NCBI GenBank assembly: GCA_946538795.1
Contig: CAMNGY010000123.1
Location: forward strand, 1-5,718
Source: an uncultured Treponema sp.
GTDB lineage: Bacteria > Spirochaetota > Spirochaetia > Treponematales > Treponemataceae
Length of the DNA stretch: 5,718 nucleotides
Direction: 5' to 3'
The stretch's first letter is position 1. Each line of letters begins with the position of its first letter. Positions 1 to 5,523 of the stretch are shown here, one piece after another. The notes beneath the pieces were generated by a model that saw only the letters and a list, made by a program, of their open reading frames with translations, did not search any database and had not been told where the DNA came from. The translations under genes were made by a program, and so were the position numbers.

Positions 1-983
1 CAGAGGATGTGCGCGTCGTCCTGCACGAAGCCGCGGACGCGCATGATGCCGTGCAGGGTGCCGGACGGCTCGTTGCGGACGCAGTGGCCGAATTCCGCCA
101 TGCGGAGGGGCAGGTCCTTGTAGCTCCTCGTGCGGGACTTGAAAATCTCAAGCGCGCCGGGGCAGTTCATGGGTTTCACCGCGAAGATGCGCTTCTCGCT
201 TTCGGTGACGAACATGTTCTGCTGGTAGTGGCCCCAGTGGCCGCTCCGCTCCCAGAGTGAACGCGGCATGATCGCCGGGGTGTTGACCTCGACGTAGCCG
301 TCCTGTATGACCTTGCGCCTCATGTATTCCTGCAGGGCGACGTACATCGTCCATCCGTTGGGGTGCCAGAAAATCTGCCCCGGATCCTCGGGATCCAGGT
401 GGAAGAGGTCCATCTGCACGCCCAGCTTGCGGTGGTCGCGCTTTTCGGCCTCGGCGAGCATGGCAAGGTAATCCTTCAGCTCGTTGGGCTTGCGGAATGC
501 GACGGCATAGATGCGGGACAGCATGGGGCGGGCGGAGTCGCCGCGCCAGTAGGCTCCGGCCAGGCTCATCAGCTTGAAGCTCTGGGCGTTTATCTCCTTG
601 CAGCTGGCGACATGGGGGCCGCGGCACAAATCGGTGAAAGTGTCCTGGGTGTATGTGGTTATGGTCTCACCATCGGGAAGGTCATTGATCAGCTCGGTCT
701 TGTAGGGCTGATCCTTGAAAAGTTCCAAAGCCTCGGCCTTGGTCACTTCCTTGCGCACAAATTCGTGGTTTCCGGCGAGGATCTTGCGCATTTCCTTTTC
801 AATTGCGGGGAAATCCGCCTCGCTGGCCTTGTGATCGGCCGGGAAGTCGAAGTCATAGTAGAAGCCGTTGTCAATTGCCGGTCCTATGGCGACTTTCGTG
901 CCGGGGAAGAGGCGGACGACAGCCTCCGCCATCACGTGCGCCAGGCTGTGCCTGACAGTCTGCAAGTTTTCATCTAAAGCCAT
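1..983 (-). CDS. thrS: Threonyl-tRNA synthetase lacking the TGS domain, N-terminal part (cut by window edge)
   Basis: Charges tRNA-Thr with threonine in the cytoplasm and hydrolyses mischarged Ser-tRNA-Thr. The 327 visible codons start at ATG 983 ([17 protein letters not shown]). The editing domain carries the H-x3-H pair (His12, His16) and the C-x3-H pair (Cys120, His124 in LCRGPH). It is followed by AGAYWRGD and KRDHRKLG. The class II catalytic core then begins with SGHWGHY, the zinc-ligand Cys274 in KPMNCPG, and motif 2 with Arg303 in VRNEPSG, up to QDDAHIL at the edge. Aligned by eye to the E. coli enzyme, numbering is offset by about 60 residues, exactly the missing N-terminal TGS domain; TGS-less forms are known in spirochaetes. 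The frame stays open upstream of ATG 983, but that extension (for example GKKRYPVGI) does not resemble TGS. No convincing Shine-Dalgarno site precedes the ATG; a promoter directly abuts it. The C-terminal catalytic and anticodon-binding parts lie outside the window. Confidence 0.97.
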   Translation of the reverse strand, partial: MALDENLQTVRHSLAHVMAEAVVRLFPGTKVAIGPAIDNGFYYDFDFPADHKASEADFPAIEKEMRKILAGNHEFVRKEVTKAEALELFKDQPYKTELINDLPDGETITTYTQDTFTDLCRGPHVASCKEINAQSFKLMSLAGAYWRGDSARPMLSRIYAVAFRKPNELKDYLAMLAEAEKRDHRKLGVQMDLFHLDPEDPGQIFWHPNGWTMYVALQEYMRRKVIQDGYVEVNTPAIMPRSLWERSGHWGHYQQNMFVTESEKRIFAVKPMNCPGALEIFKSRTRSYKDLPLRMAEFGHCVRNEPSGTLHGIMRVRGFVQDDAHIL

Positions 984-992
984 AATGCCCAC

Positions 993-1021
993 AGGATAAC
1001 GCTTTTTTCCTATCGTTTCAA
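993..1021 (-). promoter_or_regulatory. Predicted thrS promoter abutting the start codon
   Basis: On the minus strand, TTGAAA (1021-1016, 5 of 6 to the -35 consensus) is followed after exactly 17 bases by TATCCT (998-993, 4 of 6 to the -10 consensus). Only 9 bases separate the -10 from ATG 983, so transcription should start at about 984-987 and the mRNA would be essentially leaderless. The only purine-rich SD-like sequence (AGGA, 1011-1008) lies about 24 bases from the ATG, too far to serve. This would let thrS be transcribed independently of the upstream membrane-protein gene. Confidence 0.6.
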
Positions 1022-1051
1022 CAGGTCCCAAGAAGGGGAGGGCGGTGCCTC

Positions 1052-1076
1052 GTTCCAACGGTACTTGTTCCAACGG
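1052..1076. repeat. Two direct 10-bp repeats with a 15-bp period
   Basis: GTTCCAACGG occurs at 1052-1061 and again at 1067-1076, separated by TACTT. It lies between the thrS promoter and repeat copy A. The 15-bp spacing is the same as that of the repeats next to copy B (2869-2892), so this may be a variable part of the same element. It could also be a regulator-binding site, but it lies upstream of the thrS -35 and I recognise no regulator. Confidence 0.7.
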
Positions 1077-1080
1077 GGGC

Positions 1081-1105
1081 GGTGTGCAGTTCCTGCCGGT
1101 GCGGC
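1081..1105. repeat. 25-bp direct repeat, copy A
   Basis: Identical over 25 bases to 2926-2950. With one mismatch the identity extends left to 1076 (30 bases, matching 2921-2950). The core contains two overlapping 11-base inverted repeats, GCAG-TTC-CTGC and GCCG-GTG-CGGC, which share two bases. This copy starts 2 bases beyond the stop codon of the membrane-protein gene (stop at 1108-1110, minus strand). Chance recurrence of 25 identical bases in 5.7 kb is negligible, so this is a real repeat; its copy number elsewhere is unknown. Confidence 0.9.
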
Positions 1106-1107
1106 AG
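1093..1107 (-). other. Short stem-loop immediately after the membrane-protein stop codon
   Basis: Read on the minus strand, CTGCCG-CAC-CGGCAG forms a perfect 6-bp G+C-rich stem with a 3-base loop, starting at the base after the TGA. No run of T follows (the next bases are GAACTGCACACC), so it is not a standard intrinsic terminator. It could stabilise the mRNA 3' end or act as a weak or Rho-assisted terminator. In copy B the outer two base pairs are lost, which suggests the repeat core rather than termination is what is conserved. Confidence 0.45.
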
Positions 1108-2820
1108 TCAGTTTCGGCCGTGCGGGATCCCCTGCCTGTGGACCCTCAGAACCGAGAACTGGGTGCGGATGGATATTATTTCAGGCGACTGGTACAGGAT
1201 GTCATACGGATAGGAGGAAGGGTAGGAAAAATCCTCCAGCTTGGACTTTGCCAGCAGCAATATGCACGAATCCGATTCGCTTCCTGCGAAGATGTCATCC
1301 AGCCTCATGTCGAGATTCCGGGAGCCTGGAGGGAGCAAGCCCAGGTCGTCTGTGTCATAGCCTGCTGTATATGCTTGCAAAGTGCTCAAGCCTGCCACGT
1401 GCAGGGTTTCGCTCTTGGGGATATTCTCTTCTATATATTTGCCTGTGTTTTTCTCACCGGAGAACTCCATGTTCTGGTCGCGGAAATTCCACGAAGGTTT
1501 TATTGCAAACACAAGCAGGAAGAACAGGAGCAGGCAGGTTTTGGGTGAGGAGCCTTTTTTATCGTCCTTGGTATCCCTGTCAATGTTCCAGAAAGCAAAA
1601 ATCAGCAGGAAGAGCCACATGCTCCCGCGGTTCGGAATGGTCGCTTCATATATGAAGATATGGAAGAGAATCATATAGGCGAAGGCGACCGAGAATATCA
1701 GGAACAGGCTCCGGTTCTTGAAGAAAAGGTAGAGGGACAGGCTCATAAGTAGAACTATGATAGGGATTCCCGGATTGTACACATCATCCCATATCCAATA
1801 CGAGAAGAAAGCCCGCATGTTAAGATTTACGCTGGCCGACCTGTTGGCAAGCACGGATGAGGACCACAGGGCGGGAACGATGAGGATGGCGGCGACAATC
1901 ACCCCTGCGAGGGCAACGGCAAGTCCTGCAAGACGCATTTTTTTCTCTGTGGCGGCCAGCGTTTTCCAGGGACGGATTATGTCGGAAATGAATATGTACA
2001 GCATGAGTATGCCGACGAAGCCTTCCGCATACAGGTGGGTGTTCGCCATAAGGGCAATCAGCATTCCCGTGTACAAAGGGTGCCCTGTCCTCTTTTTCCA
2101 GCAGTCAGCGAGAAGTACCGTCAGCAGGGCATAAAGGACATAGGGCCGGGAAACGACAGGGTAAAAATAGGCGACGGCAGTCGTGAGTACGAACGCAATC
2201 TTTTCATATACCGAAAACGGAGATTTGACAAGGAAAATCAGGACAAGCGCGGCGCACAGGCAGAAGGAAGCGGCTGTCAGAATCTCTGCCGGACAGCCTG
2301 CCTTTGCAAAAACAGAAATAAGTATGCTCCAGAGGGCGAAGTTTCCGTCCTCCTTCACGTCGGCAAGCAGCTCGCTCAATCTCATGTCGCGCGCTTTGAT
2401 GTAGACCAGCAGCTCGTCCATCCACGGCTCGTGCTTGAGCGCGGTATATCCCGCGAATGCAAGCCATACGAGATACGTGAGGCAAAGAACGGCAATGTCA
2501 AAGTTCTTTCTCTTGCTTTCCGGGCACAGGAGCGTCCTGATCGCATAAAACAGGAAGAAAATGAAAAAAGGGTTTGTGGCAAGGGCAAGCCCCCACTGCT
2601 CGAAGCGCCTGTGCCAGACAGCGGCGTCCAGTTGCCCGCCTTTTGCGAGCGAGCCGAGCCTGATGAAAAGCGTCTGCGCCGCATCCAGGCGGAGGAGGAA
2701 AACGGCAAGAAAAACTGCTGCCGTAATGCCTGCAATGAAAATCGGGGTCCTGAAAAGCTTCTCTATGCGTGCAGAGGTCTTTCCGAAAGCTTCGTGTTTC
2801 AAGTCAAAGCGGCTTCTCAT
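1108..2820 (-). CDS. Multi-pass membrane protein, GT-C glycosyltransferase-like (ArnT/PMT-type)
   Basis: A 570-residue protein beginning [15 protein letters not shown] basic cytoplasmic tail (about 1-25) is followed by roughly 12 hydrophobic segments between residues 26 and 440, then an extracytoplasmic tail of about 125 residues. After the third segment comes a loop with an acidic pair, Asp135-Glu136 ([14 protein letters not shown]), placed like the catalytic acidic loop of polyprenyl-phosphate-sugar-dependent GT-C enzymes. GNFALW (159-164), SRPY (224-227) and ANTHLYAEG (259-267) resemble conserved blocks of bacterial GT39-like membrane proteins. By family it would move a sugar from a lipid carrier to an acceptor at the outer face of the membrane; donor and acceptor are not deducible. 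The frame is open back to TTG 2856, with ATG at 2841, but the promoter at 2828-2856 covers those codons, so ATG 2820 is preferred. It is transcribed towards thrS and divergently from the sensor operon. The family call is by overall pattern; a non-enzymatic membrane protein is possible. Confidence 0.78.
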   Translation of the reverse strand: MRSRFDLKHEAFGKTSARIEKLFRTPIFIAGITAAVFLAVFLLRLDAAQTLFIRLGSLAKGGQLDAAVWHRRFEQWGLALATNPFFIFFLFYAIRTLLCPESKRKNFDIAVLCLTYLVWLAFAGYTALKHEPWMDELLVYIKARDMRLSELLADVKEDGNFALWSILISVFAKAGCPAEILTAASFCLCAALVLIFLVKSPFSVYEKIAFVLTTAVAYFYPVVSRPYVLYALLTVLLADCWKKRTGHPLYTGMLIALMANTHLYAEGFVGILMLYIFISDIIRPWKTLAATEKKMRLAGLAVALAGVIVAAILIVPALWSSSVLANRSASVNLNMRAFFSYWIWDDVYNPGIPIIVLLMSLSLYLFFKNRSLFLIFSVAFAYMILFHIFIYEATIPNRGSMWLFLLIFAFWNIDRDTKDDKKGSSPKTCLLLFFLLVFAIKPSWNFRDQNMEFSGEKNTGKYIEENIPKSETLHVAGLSTLQAYTAGYDTDDLGLLPPGSRNLDMRLDDIFAGSESDSCILLLAKSKLEDFSYPSSYPYDILYQSPEIISIRTQFSVLRVHRQGIPHGRN

Positions 2821-2827
2821 GTCCCCG

Positions 2828-2856
2828 ATGATATTGCGCATTCTGCCTGCTGTCAA
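2828..2856 (-). promoter_or_regulatory. Near-consensus sigma70 promoter for the membrane-protein gene
   Basis: On the minus strand, a perfect -35 TTGACA (2856-2851), exactly 17 bases, then TATCAT (2833-2828, 5 of 6 to the -10 consensus). Seven bases (CGGGGAC, 2827-2821) separate it from ATG 2820, so transcription should start at or next to that A and give a leaderless mRNA. The apparent TTG start of the longest frame is the first codon-sized triplet of this -35, which argues against the longer protein. It is the strongest promoter match in the window. Confidence 0.75.
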
Positions 2857-2868
2857 TCATGGGGGTGA

Positions 2869-2928
2869 CTGGCGGGCATGGGGCTGGCGGGCCAGGGAGT
2901 AGTGGGGGCAGGGCTGGAGCGGGGAGGT
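2869..2928. repeat. Degenerate 15-bp tandem units beside repeat copy B
   Basis: CTGGCGGGC occurs at 2869-2877 and 2884-2892, a 15-bp period. The full 15-mers 2869-2883 and 2884-2898 agree at 12 of 15 positions by hand alignment. The following 15-mers (2899-2913 and 2914-2928) are G-rich and much weaker matches (about 7-8 of 15). The array runs directly into the 25-bp repeat core, mirroring the 15-bp-period repeat left of copy A. On the minus strand the period equals five codons of a Pro-rich frame, but that frame has no credible start. Confidence 0.55.
2874..2924 (+). other. G-run cluster with potential to form a G-quadruplex
   Basis: The plus strand has seven runs of three or more G (2874-2876, 2880-2883, 2889-2891, 2895-2897, 2904-2908, 2911-2913, 2921-2924) separated by 3, 5, 3, 6, 2 and 7 bases. 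This satisfies the usual G3+N1-7 pattern several times over. An eighth run (2861-2865) lies 8 bases further left. The cluster sits between the two divergent promoters, upstream of both -35 regions. It is the non-template strand for the sensor operon and the template strand for the membrane-protein gene. Folding is a prediction from sequence only. Confidence 0.6.
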
Positions 2929-2950
2929 GTGCAGTTCCTGCCGGTGCGGC
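2926..2950. repeat. 25-bp direct repeat, copy B
   Basis: Same 25 bases, same orientation, as 1081-1105. It lies between the divergent promoters, 70 bases upstream of the -35 of the membrane-protein gene and 39 bases upstream of the -10 of the sensor operon. Together with copy A it brackets the membrane-protein gene and its promoter on a segment of about 1.85 kb. Its second hairpin keeps the GCCG-GTG-CGGC stem but lacks the extra base pairs seen in copy A. Confidence 0.9.
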
Positions 2951-2962
2951 GTGAACAAAACA

Positions 2963-2970
2963 GGCTAGCC
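2963..2970. promoter_or_regulatory. Palindrome GGCTAGCC in the -35 position of the sensor promoter
   Basis: A perfect 8-bp palindrome lies where a -35 hexamer for the TATAAT at 2989-2994 should be, and no -35-like hexamer is present there. Flanking CAGG (2961-2964) and CCTG (2973-2976) form a further imperfect inverted repeat. A short operator or activator site, possibly for the operon's own response regulator, would fit, but an 8-bp palindrome can occur by chance. Confidence 0.3.
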
Positions 2971-2985
2971 CACCTGAAAAAAGCG

Positions 2986-2994
2986 TGCTATAAT
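2986..2994 (+). promoter_or_regulatory. Extended -10 promoter of the sensor operon
   Basis: TGCTATAAT is a perfect TATAAT (2989-2994) preceded by the TGn extension (2986-2988), which can compensate for the missing -35 hexamer. Seven bases (GGACAGC) separate it from ATG 3002, predicting transcription from about 3001-3002 and hence a leaderless mRNA. The alternative ATG at 2993 overlaps the -10 itself and would not be transcribed from this promoter. Confidence 0.7.
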
Positions 2995-3001
2995 GGACAG
3001 C

Positions 3002-3988
3002 ATGAAGCTAAGAAACTTGGACATGGGCAAACTGGCTGTGATTTCCCTGTCCATGCTGACAGCCCTGCTGCTCTGTACCTATATGTTCTACATGTTGCCC
3101 CGCATTGCGAAGGAAGGCGAGCCGCAGTCGCACGGAGACGACAGGAAGCATCATATCCTTATCCTGGGGGAATCGGCCGATGAGGATTCCCTCAAAGAGA
3201 TATACAAGGGGGCGGAAGCGGAGAGCAAGGAGTATGACTGCGTAGTGGAGCTGGATGTTCCTTCGTCCATAGCGGAAGGCCAGTCCCTCCAGAGCCTGCT
3301 GGACTTCGCCTCGTTCGTGGATGCGGACGGAGTCATAGCCTACATCGGGGAAGGCTCCGTTTCCGTTCCGCTGAGGATTCCGCGGGCATCCGACGGCAGG
3401 GAAATCCCCATGGTGACTGTGGCCCATTACGATGATTCCATTCCTCAAATTTCACATATAGGCACGAACTATTCGGAGCTTGGCAGGAAAATCTCGCAGG
3501 AAAGCGTAGAGTACCTGAACGGGAACGGAAAAATAATCGTCATAAACACCGTGAAGTCCAACAGCGCGAACTACAGCAACCTCATGGCGAGCGTAAAGAG
3601 CAACCTGGCTTCCTATGACGGTATAGATGTTTTCATTGCCGACCTGGATTCCAGCACGGCCATAACCGATACGTCCGGCATCCTCGCGCGCAAGATACGA
3701 TATTCGGATGCTGACCTGCTGGTATGCCTGTCCAGCGAGGACAGCATAAGGGCGGCCCAGCTGGTGAACGACCTGGGCAAGTCCGGCTACATAGGCATAA
3801 TAGGCTTCGGGGAGGGCAGCGTCCTGGAGAGGTATCTGGAAATAGGCGTCATAACGGAGCTGATTTCCATAGATTCCCAGAAGACAGGCTCGCTTGCGCT
3901 CAAGGAGCTTTTTGAGTACATACATTGCGGGCATTCGAACAATTACATAGCGGCGGACGTGAAGGTGCGCAGGGAGGACAGCCTATGA
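3002..3988 (+). CDS. Membrane-anchored periplasmic sugar-binding-like protein of a three-component sensor
   Basis: A 328-residue protein (MKLRNLDMGKLAVISLSML) with one N-terminal transmembrane segment (about 10-32), followed by an extracytoplasmic domain with the periplasmic-binding-protein fold of the ribose/xylose type (Peripla_BP_4-like). Family landmarks are the first strand HHILILG (50-56), the helix DSLKEIYKGAEAESKEY, VDADGVIAYIGEG (106-118), PMVTVAHYDD (136-145), HIGTNYSELGRKI (152-164), GKIIVIN (176-182), YIGIIGFGEGSVLERYLEIGVI (263-284) and the C-terminal QKTGSLALKELFEYI. Cys25 sits in LLLC, but Leu at -1 is not a usual lipobox, so a membrane anchor is favoured over a lipoprotein. 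It is probably a sensor subunit rather than a transport subunit, because it overlaps the kinase gene by four bases and no permease or ATPase gene is visible; XylFII of the Clostridium XylFII-LytS-YesN system has the same design. The ligand is unknown. ATG 3002 is chosen over ATG 2993 because of the promoter. Ile codons are ATA-rich (about 18 of 32). Confidence 0.9.
   Translation: MKLRNLDMGKLAVISLSMLTALLLCTYMFYMLPRIAKEGEPQSHGDDRKHHILILGESADEDSLKEIYKGAEAESKEYDCVVELDVPSSIAEGQSLQSLLDFASFVDADGVIAYIGEGSVSVPLRIPRASDGREIPMVTVAHYDDSIPQISHIGTNYSELGRKISQESVEYLNGNGKIIVINTVKSNSANYSNLMASVKSNLASYDGIDVFIADLDSSTAITDTSGILARKIRYSDADLLVCLSSEDSIRAAQLVNDLGKSGYIGIIGFGEGSVLERYLEIGVITELISIDSQKTGSLALKELFEYIHCGHSNNYIAADVKVRREDSL
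3971..3978 (+). promoter_or_regulatory. Strong Shine-Dalgarno site of the kinase gene
   Basis: AGGGAGGA lies inside the last codons of the binding-protein gene. Its GGGAGG core ends 7 bases before ATG 3985. This fixes the kinase start at 3985, 20 codons inside a longer open frame that begins at 3925 without such a site. It also shows that the organism uses Shine-Dalgarno initiation inside operons, in contrast to the leaderless-looking first genes. Confidence 0.85.
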
Positions 3989-5523
3989 CCGGCAGATGGT
4001 CGCCTCCTTTTCGCAAAAGCCTCAGGGCAAAGATACTGCTGGCCGTCATCATTCCTACGGGAATCATGCTTGCGTTCTTCTTCGGGACCACAAGCCAGAA
4101 CAGGACCTTCCTGCTTAGGACAGGGCGTTCCTATGAGACCAACGGCCGGCTAGGGGAGATTTCCTCGGAGCTGCTGGGAACCGAAATCGCGCTGGAAAAC
4201 TACATGGCCTACAGGACGTTTGAGAGCATAGACAGCTACTACCAGCATCAGAACCTTGCGGACCTGGCCATACAGGAATTCGACATACTGCCGTCCACGG
4301 ACCGGGTGAAGCTGAGCGAGTACAAGGTCTACAAGCTCTCGCAGTCCTTCTTCTCATACAGCCGCAAGGCCGTCACGTCGCAGAGGGCAAAGGACGCGGA
4401 GTCCGCCAAGGAATACTATGCGCTCAGCCTCAAATGCTACAGGCTGCTTCAGACGGAGATAGAAAAGCTGAATTCCCTGCTAATGGAGAGGAACGCATCG
4501 TTGTACGCCTCCAACCAGGCCAGCTTCAACAAATTCTTCAACATCAGCACGACCGTCATCATACTTTTTTCCCTGTTCGCGTTCACAATCCTGTACCTGT
4601 CCCTCAGCATAATAATGAAGCCCCTGTCCAACATTTCCGATGTGGCCATGCACATAGCCGGAATGGACTTCGACGTTCCGCTGTTCAACAGCCAGTCCGA
4701 GGACGAGGTCGGGAACATCTGCCGCGCGTTTGACAGGATGATAGTCAGCATACAGGCTTACATAGACAAAATATGGGAGAAGGTCGCCCAGGAGAACGAG
4801 ATGAAGGAAAAGGAGCTGGAGATGCGCGAGCTGTATGCCTCTGCCCAGCTCCGCGTGCTGCAGAACCAGATAAACCCGCATTTCCTGTTCAACACGCTGA
4901 ACACCGGGGCGCAGCTTGCCATGATGGAAGGCGCGGACAAAACATGCTACTTCATAGAGCAGGTGGCGGACTTCTTCCGTTACAATATACAGCAGAAGGG
5001 TACTGCCGCAACCCTGGAGGAGGAGCTTTCCCTTGTGGACAACTTCATTTATATCATGAAGGTAAGGTTCGGGGAGCGGCTGGAGTTCATAAAGGAAGTG
5101 GAGGAGGACGCGGACTGCAGCGTGGTCCTGCCCCGGATGATACTGCAGCCCCTCGTTGAGAACTGCATAAAATACGGTCTGAAAGAGGGCAAGGGGCACG
5201 TGATACTCAAGGTCGTGCAGACAGTCTTTGACACGAGCATCTCCATCTCGGACAACGGAGGTGGTATGGACGAGGAGAAGAGGCTGCAAATCCTGGCGAC
5301 AGCGGCCGAAAAGGTGGAGGCCCAGGAAGCCAGGACGACAGGTCGCGCGGATGCGGATGACGGGCATGTCGGCCCTGCTGGTACCGGTACCGGGCTTATA
5401 AACGTAACTTCCAGGCTGCGCCTGTATTTTCACAGGGCCGACGTGTTTGACATACAGACCAACCGTGACGGCGGAACCAGCTTCATAATCAAAATTCCCA
5501 GGCTGGAAAAGAAGGTGAGCTGA
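3985..5523 (+). CDS. Sensor histidine kinase, YesM/LytS family
   Basis: A 512-residue inner-membrane kinase that should autophosphorylate and pass phosphate to the downstream response regulator. Order of parts: cytoplasmic N-terminus, TM1 (about 17-35), an extracytoplasmic mostly helical sensor region (about 36-186, no recognisable ligand-binding fold), TM2 (about 187-209), a HAMP domain (about 210-265, with IIMKPLSNIS and SEDEVGNICRAFDRM), a short coiled coil (EKVAQENEMKEKELEMRELYASAQL), the His_kinase domain with phosphoacceptor His299 in QINPHFLFNTLN, and the HATPase domain with N box Asn393 (LQPLVENCIKYGL), G1 DNGGGM (423-428) and G2 GTGTGLINV (466-474). All catalytic motifs are intact. 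The stretch between G1 and G2 contains a low-complexity Ala/Gly/Asp-rich part (about 448-466). The helical sensor domain probably docks on the binding protein encoded just upstream. ATGA overlap with the upstream gene and a one-base overlap with the next imply translational coupling. Confidence 0.96.
   Translation: MTGRWSPPFRKSLRAKILLAVIIPTGIMLAFFFGTTSQNRTFLLRTGRSYETNGRLGEISSELLGTEIALENYMAYRTFESIDSYYQHQNLADLAIQEFDILPSTDRVKLSEYKVYKLSQSFFSYSRKAVTSQRAKDAESAKEYYALSLKCYRLLQTEIEKLNSLLMERNASLYASNQASFNKFFNISTTVIILFSLFAFTILYLSLSIIMKPLSNISDVAMHIAGMDFDVPLFNSQSEDEVGNICRAFDRMIVSIQAYIDKIWEKVAQENEMKEKELEMRELYASAQLRVLQNQINPHFLFNTLNTGAQLAMMEGADKTCYFIEQVADFFRYNIQQKGTAATLEEELSLVDNFIYIMKVRFGERLEFIKEVEEDADCSVVLPRMILQPLVENCIKYGLKEGKGHVILKVVQTVFDTSISISDNGGGMDEEKRLQILATAAEKVEAQEARTTGRADADDGHVGPAGTGTGLINVTSRLRLYFHRADVFDIQTNRDGGTSFIIKIPRLEKKVS
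5512..5518 (+). promoter_or_regulatory. Shine-Dalgarno site of the response regulator gene
   Basis: AAGGTGA, within the final kinase codons, matches parts of the anti-Shine-Dalgarno complement. It ends 4 bases before ATG 5523, supporting that start and coupled translation from the kinase gene. Confidence 0.65.

Noticed and set aside
363..977. Plus-strand open frame of 204 codons opposite thrS
   Set aside because: It is a shadow of the unmistakable thrS reading on the minus strand and resembles no protein family.
1093..1107. Intrinsic terminator of the membrane-protein gene
   Set aside because: The stem is perfect but only 6 bp and is not followed by a T-run on the minus strand, so I list it only as a stem-loop.
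984..1107. T-box or other leader regulation upstream of thrS
   Set aside because: The gap is only 124 bases, no T-box or specifier structure is recognisable, and the predicted promoter lies directly at the start codon, leaving no leader.
1045..1655. Plus-strand open frames opposite the 3' part of the membrane-protein gene
   Set aside because: No family resemblance and no Shine-Dalgarno site; the minus frame shows consistent membrane-protein character throughout.
1052..2950. Integron gene cassette (attC sites flanking the membrane-protein gene)
   Set aside because: The GTTCCAAC/GTTGGAAC repeats resemble attC core triplets, but they do not fit the full 7-base core consensus, there is no long imperfect palindrome of attC form, no integrase is visible, and the gene has its own near-consensus promoter.
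2857..2950. Small Pro-rich minus-strand peptide read through repeat copy B (GRNCTPP frame)
   Set aside because: No plausible start codon or ribosome-binding site, and the sequence is better explained as repeat plus G-run cluster; I keep it only as a point to test under the repeat findings.
3925..3984. Longer kinase start at 3925
   Set aside because: The extra 20 codons overlap the binding-protein gene, have no Shine-Dalgarno site, and a strong one precedes ATG 3985.
4480..5433. Minus-strand open frame of 317 codons inside the kinase gene
   Set aside because: The kinase frame carries all catalytic motifs; the antisense frame is composition-driven and unlike any family I know.
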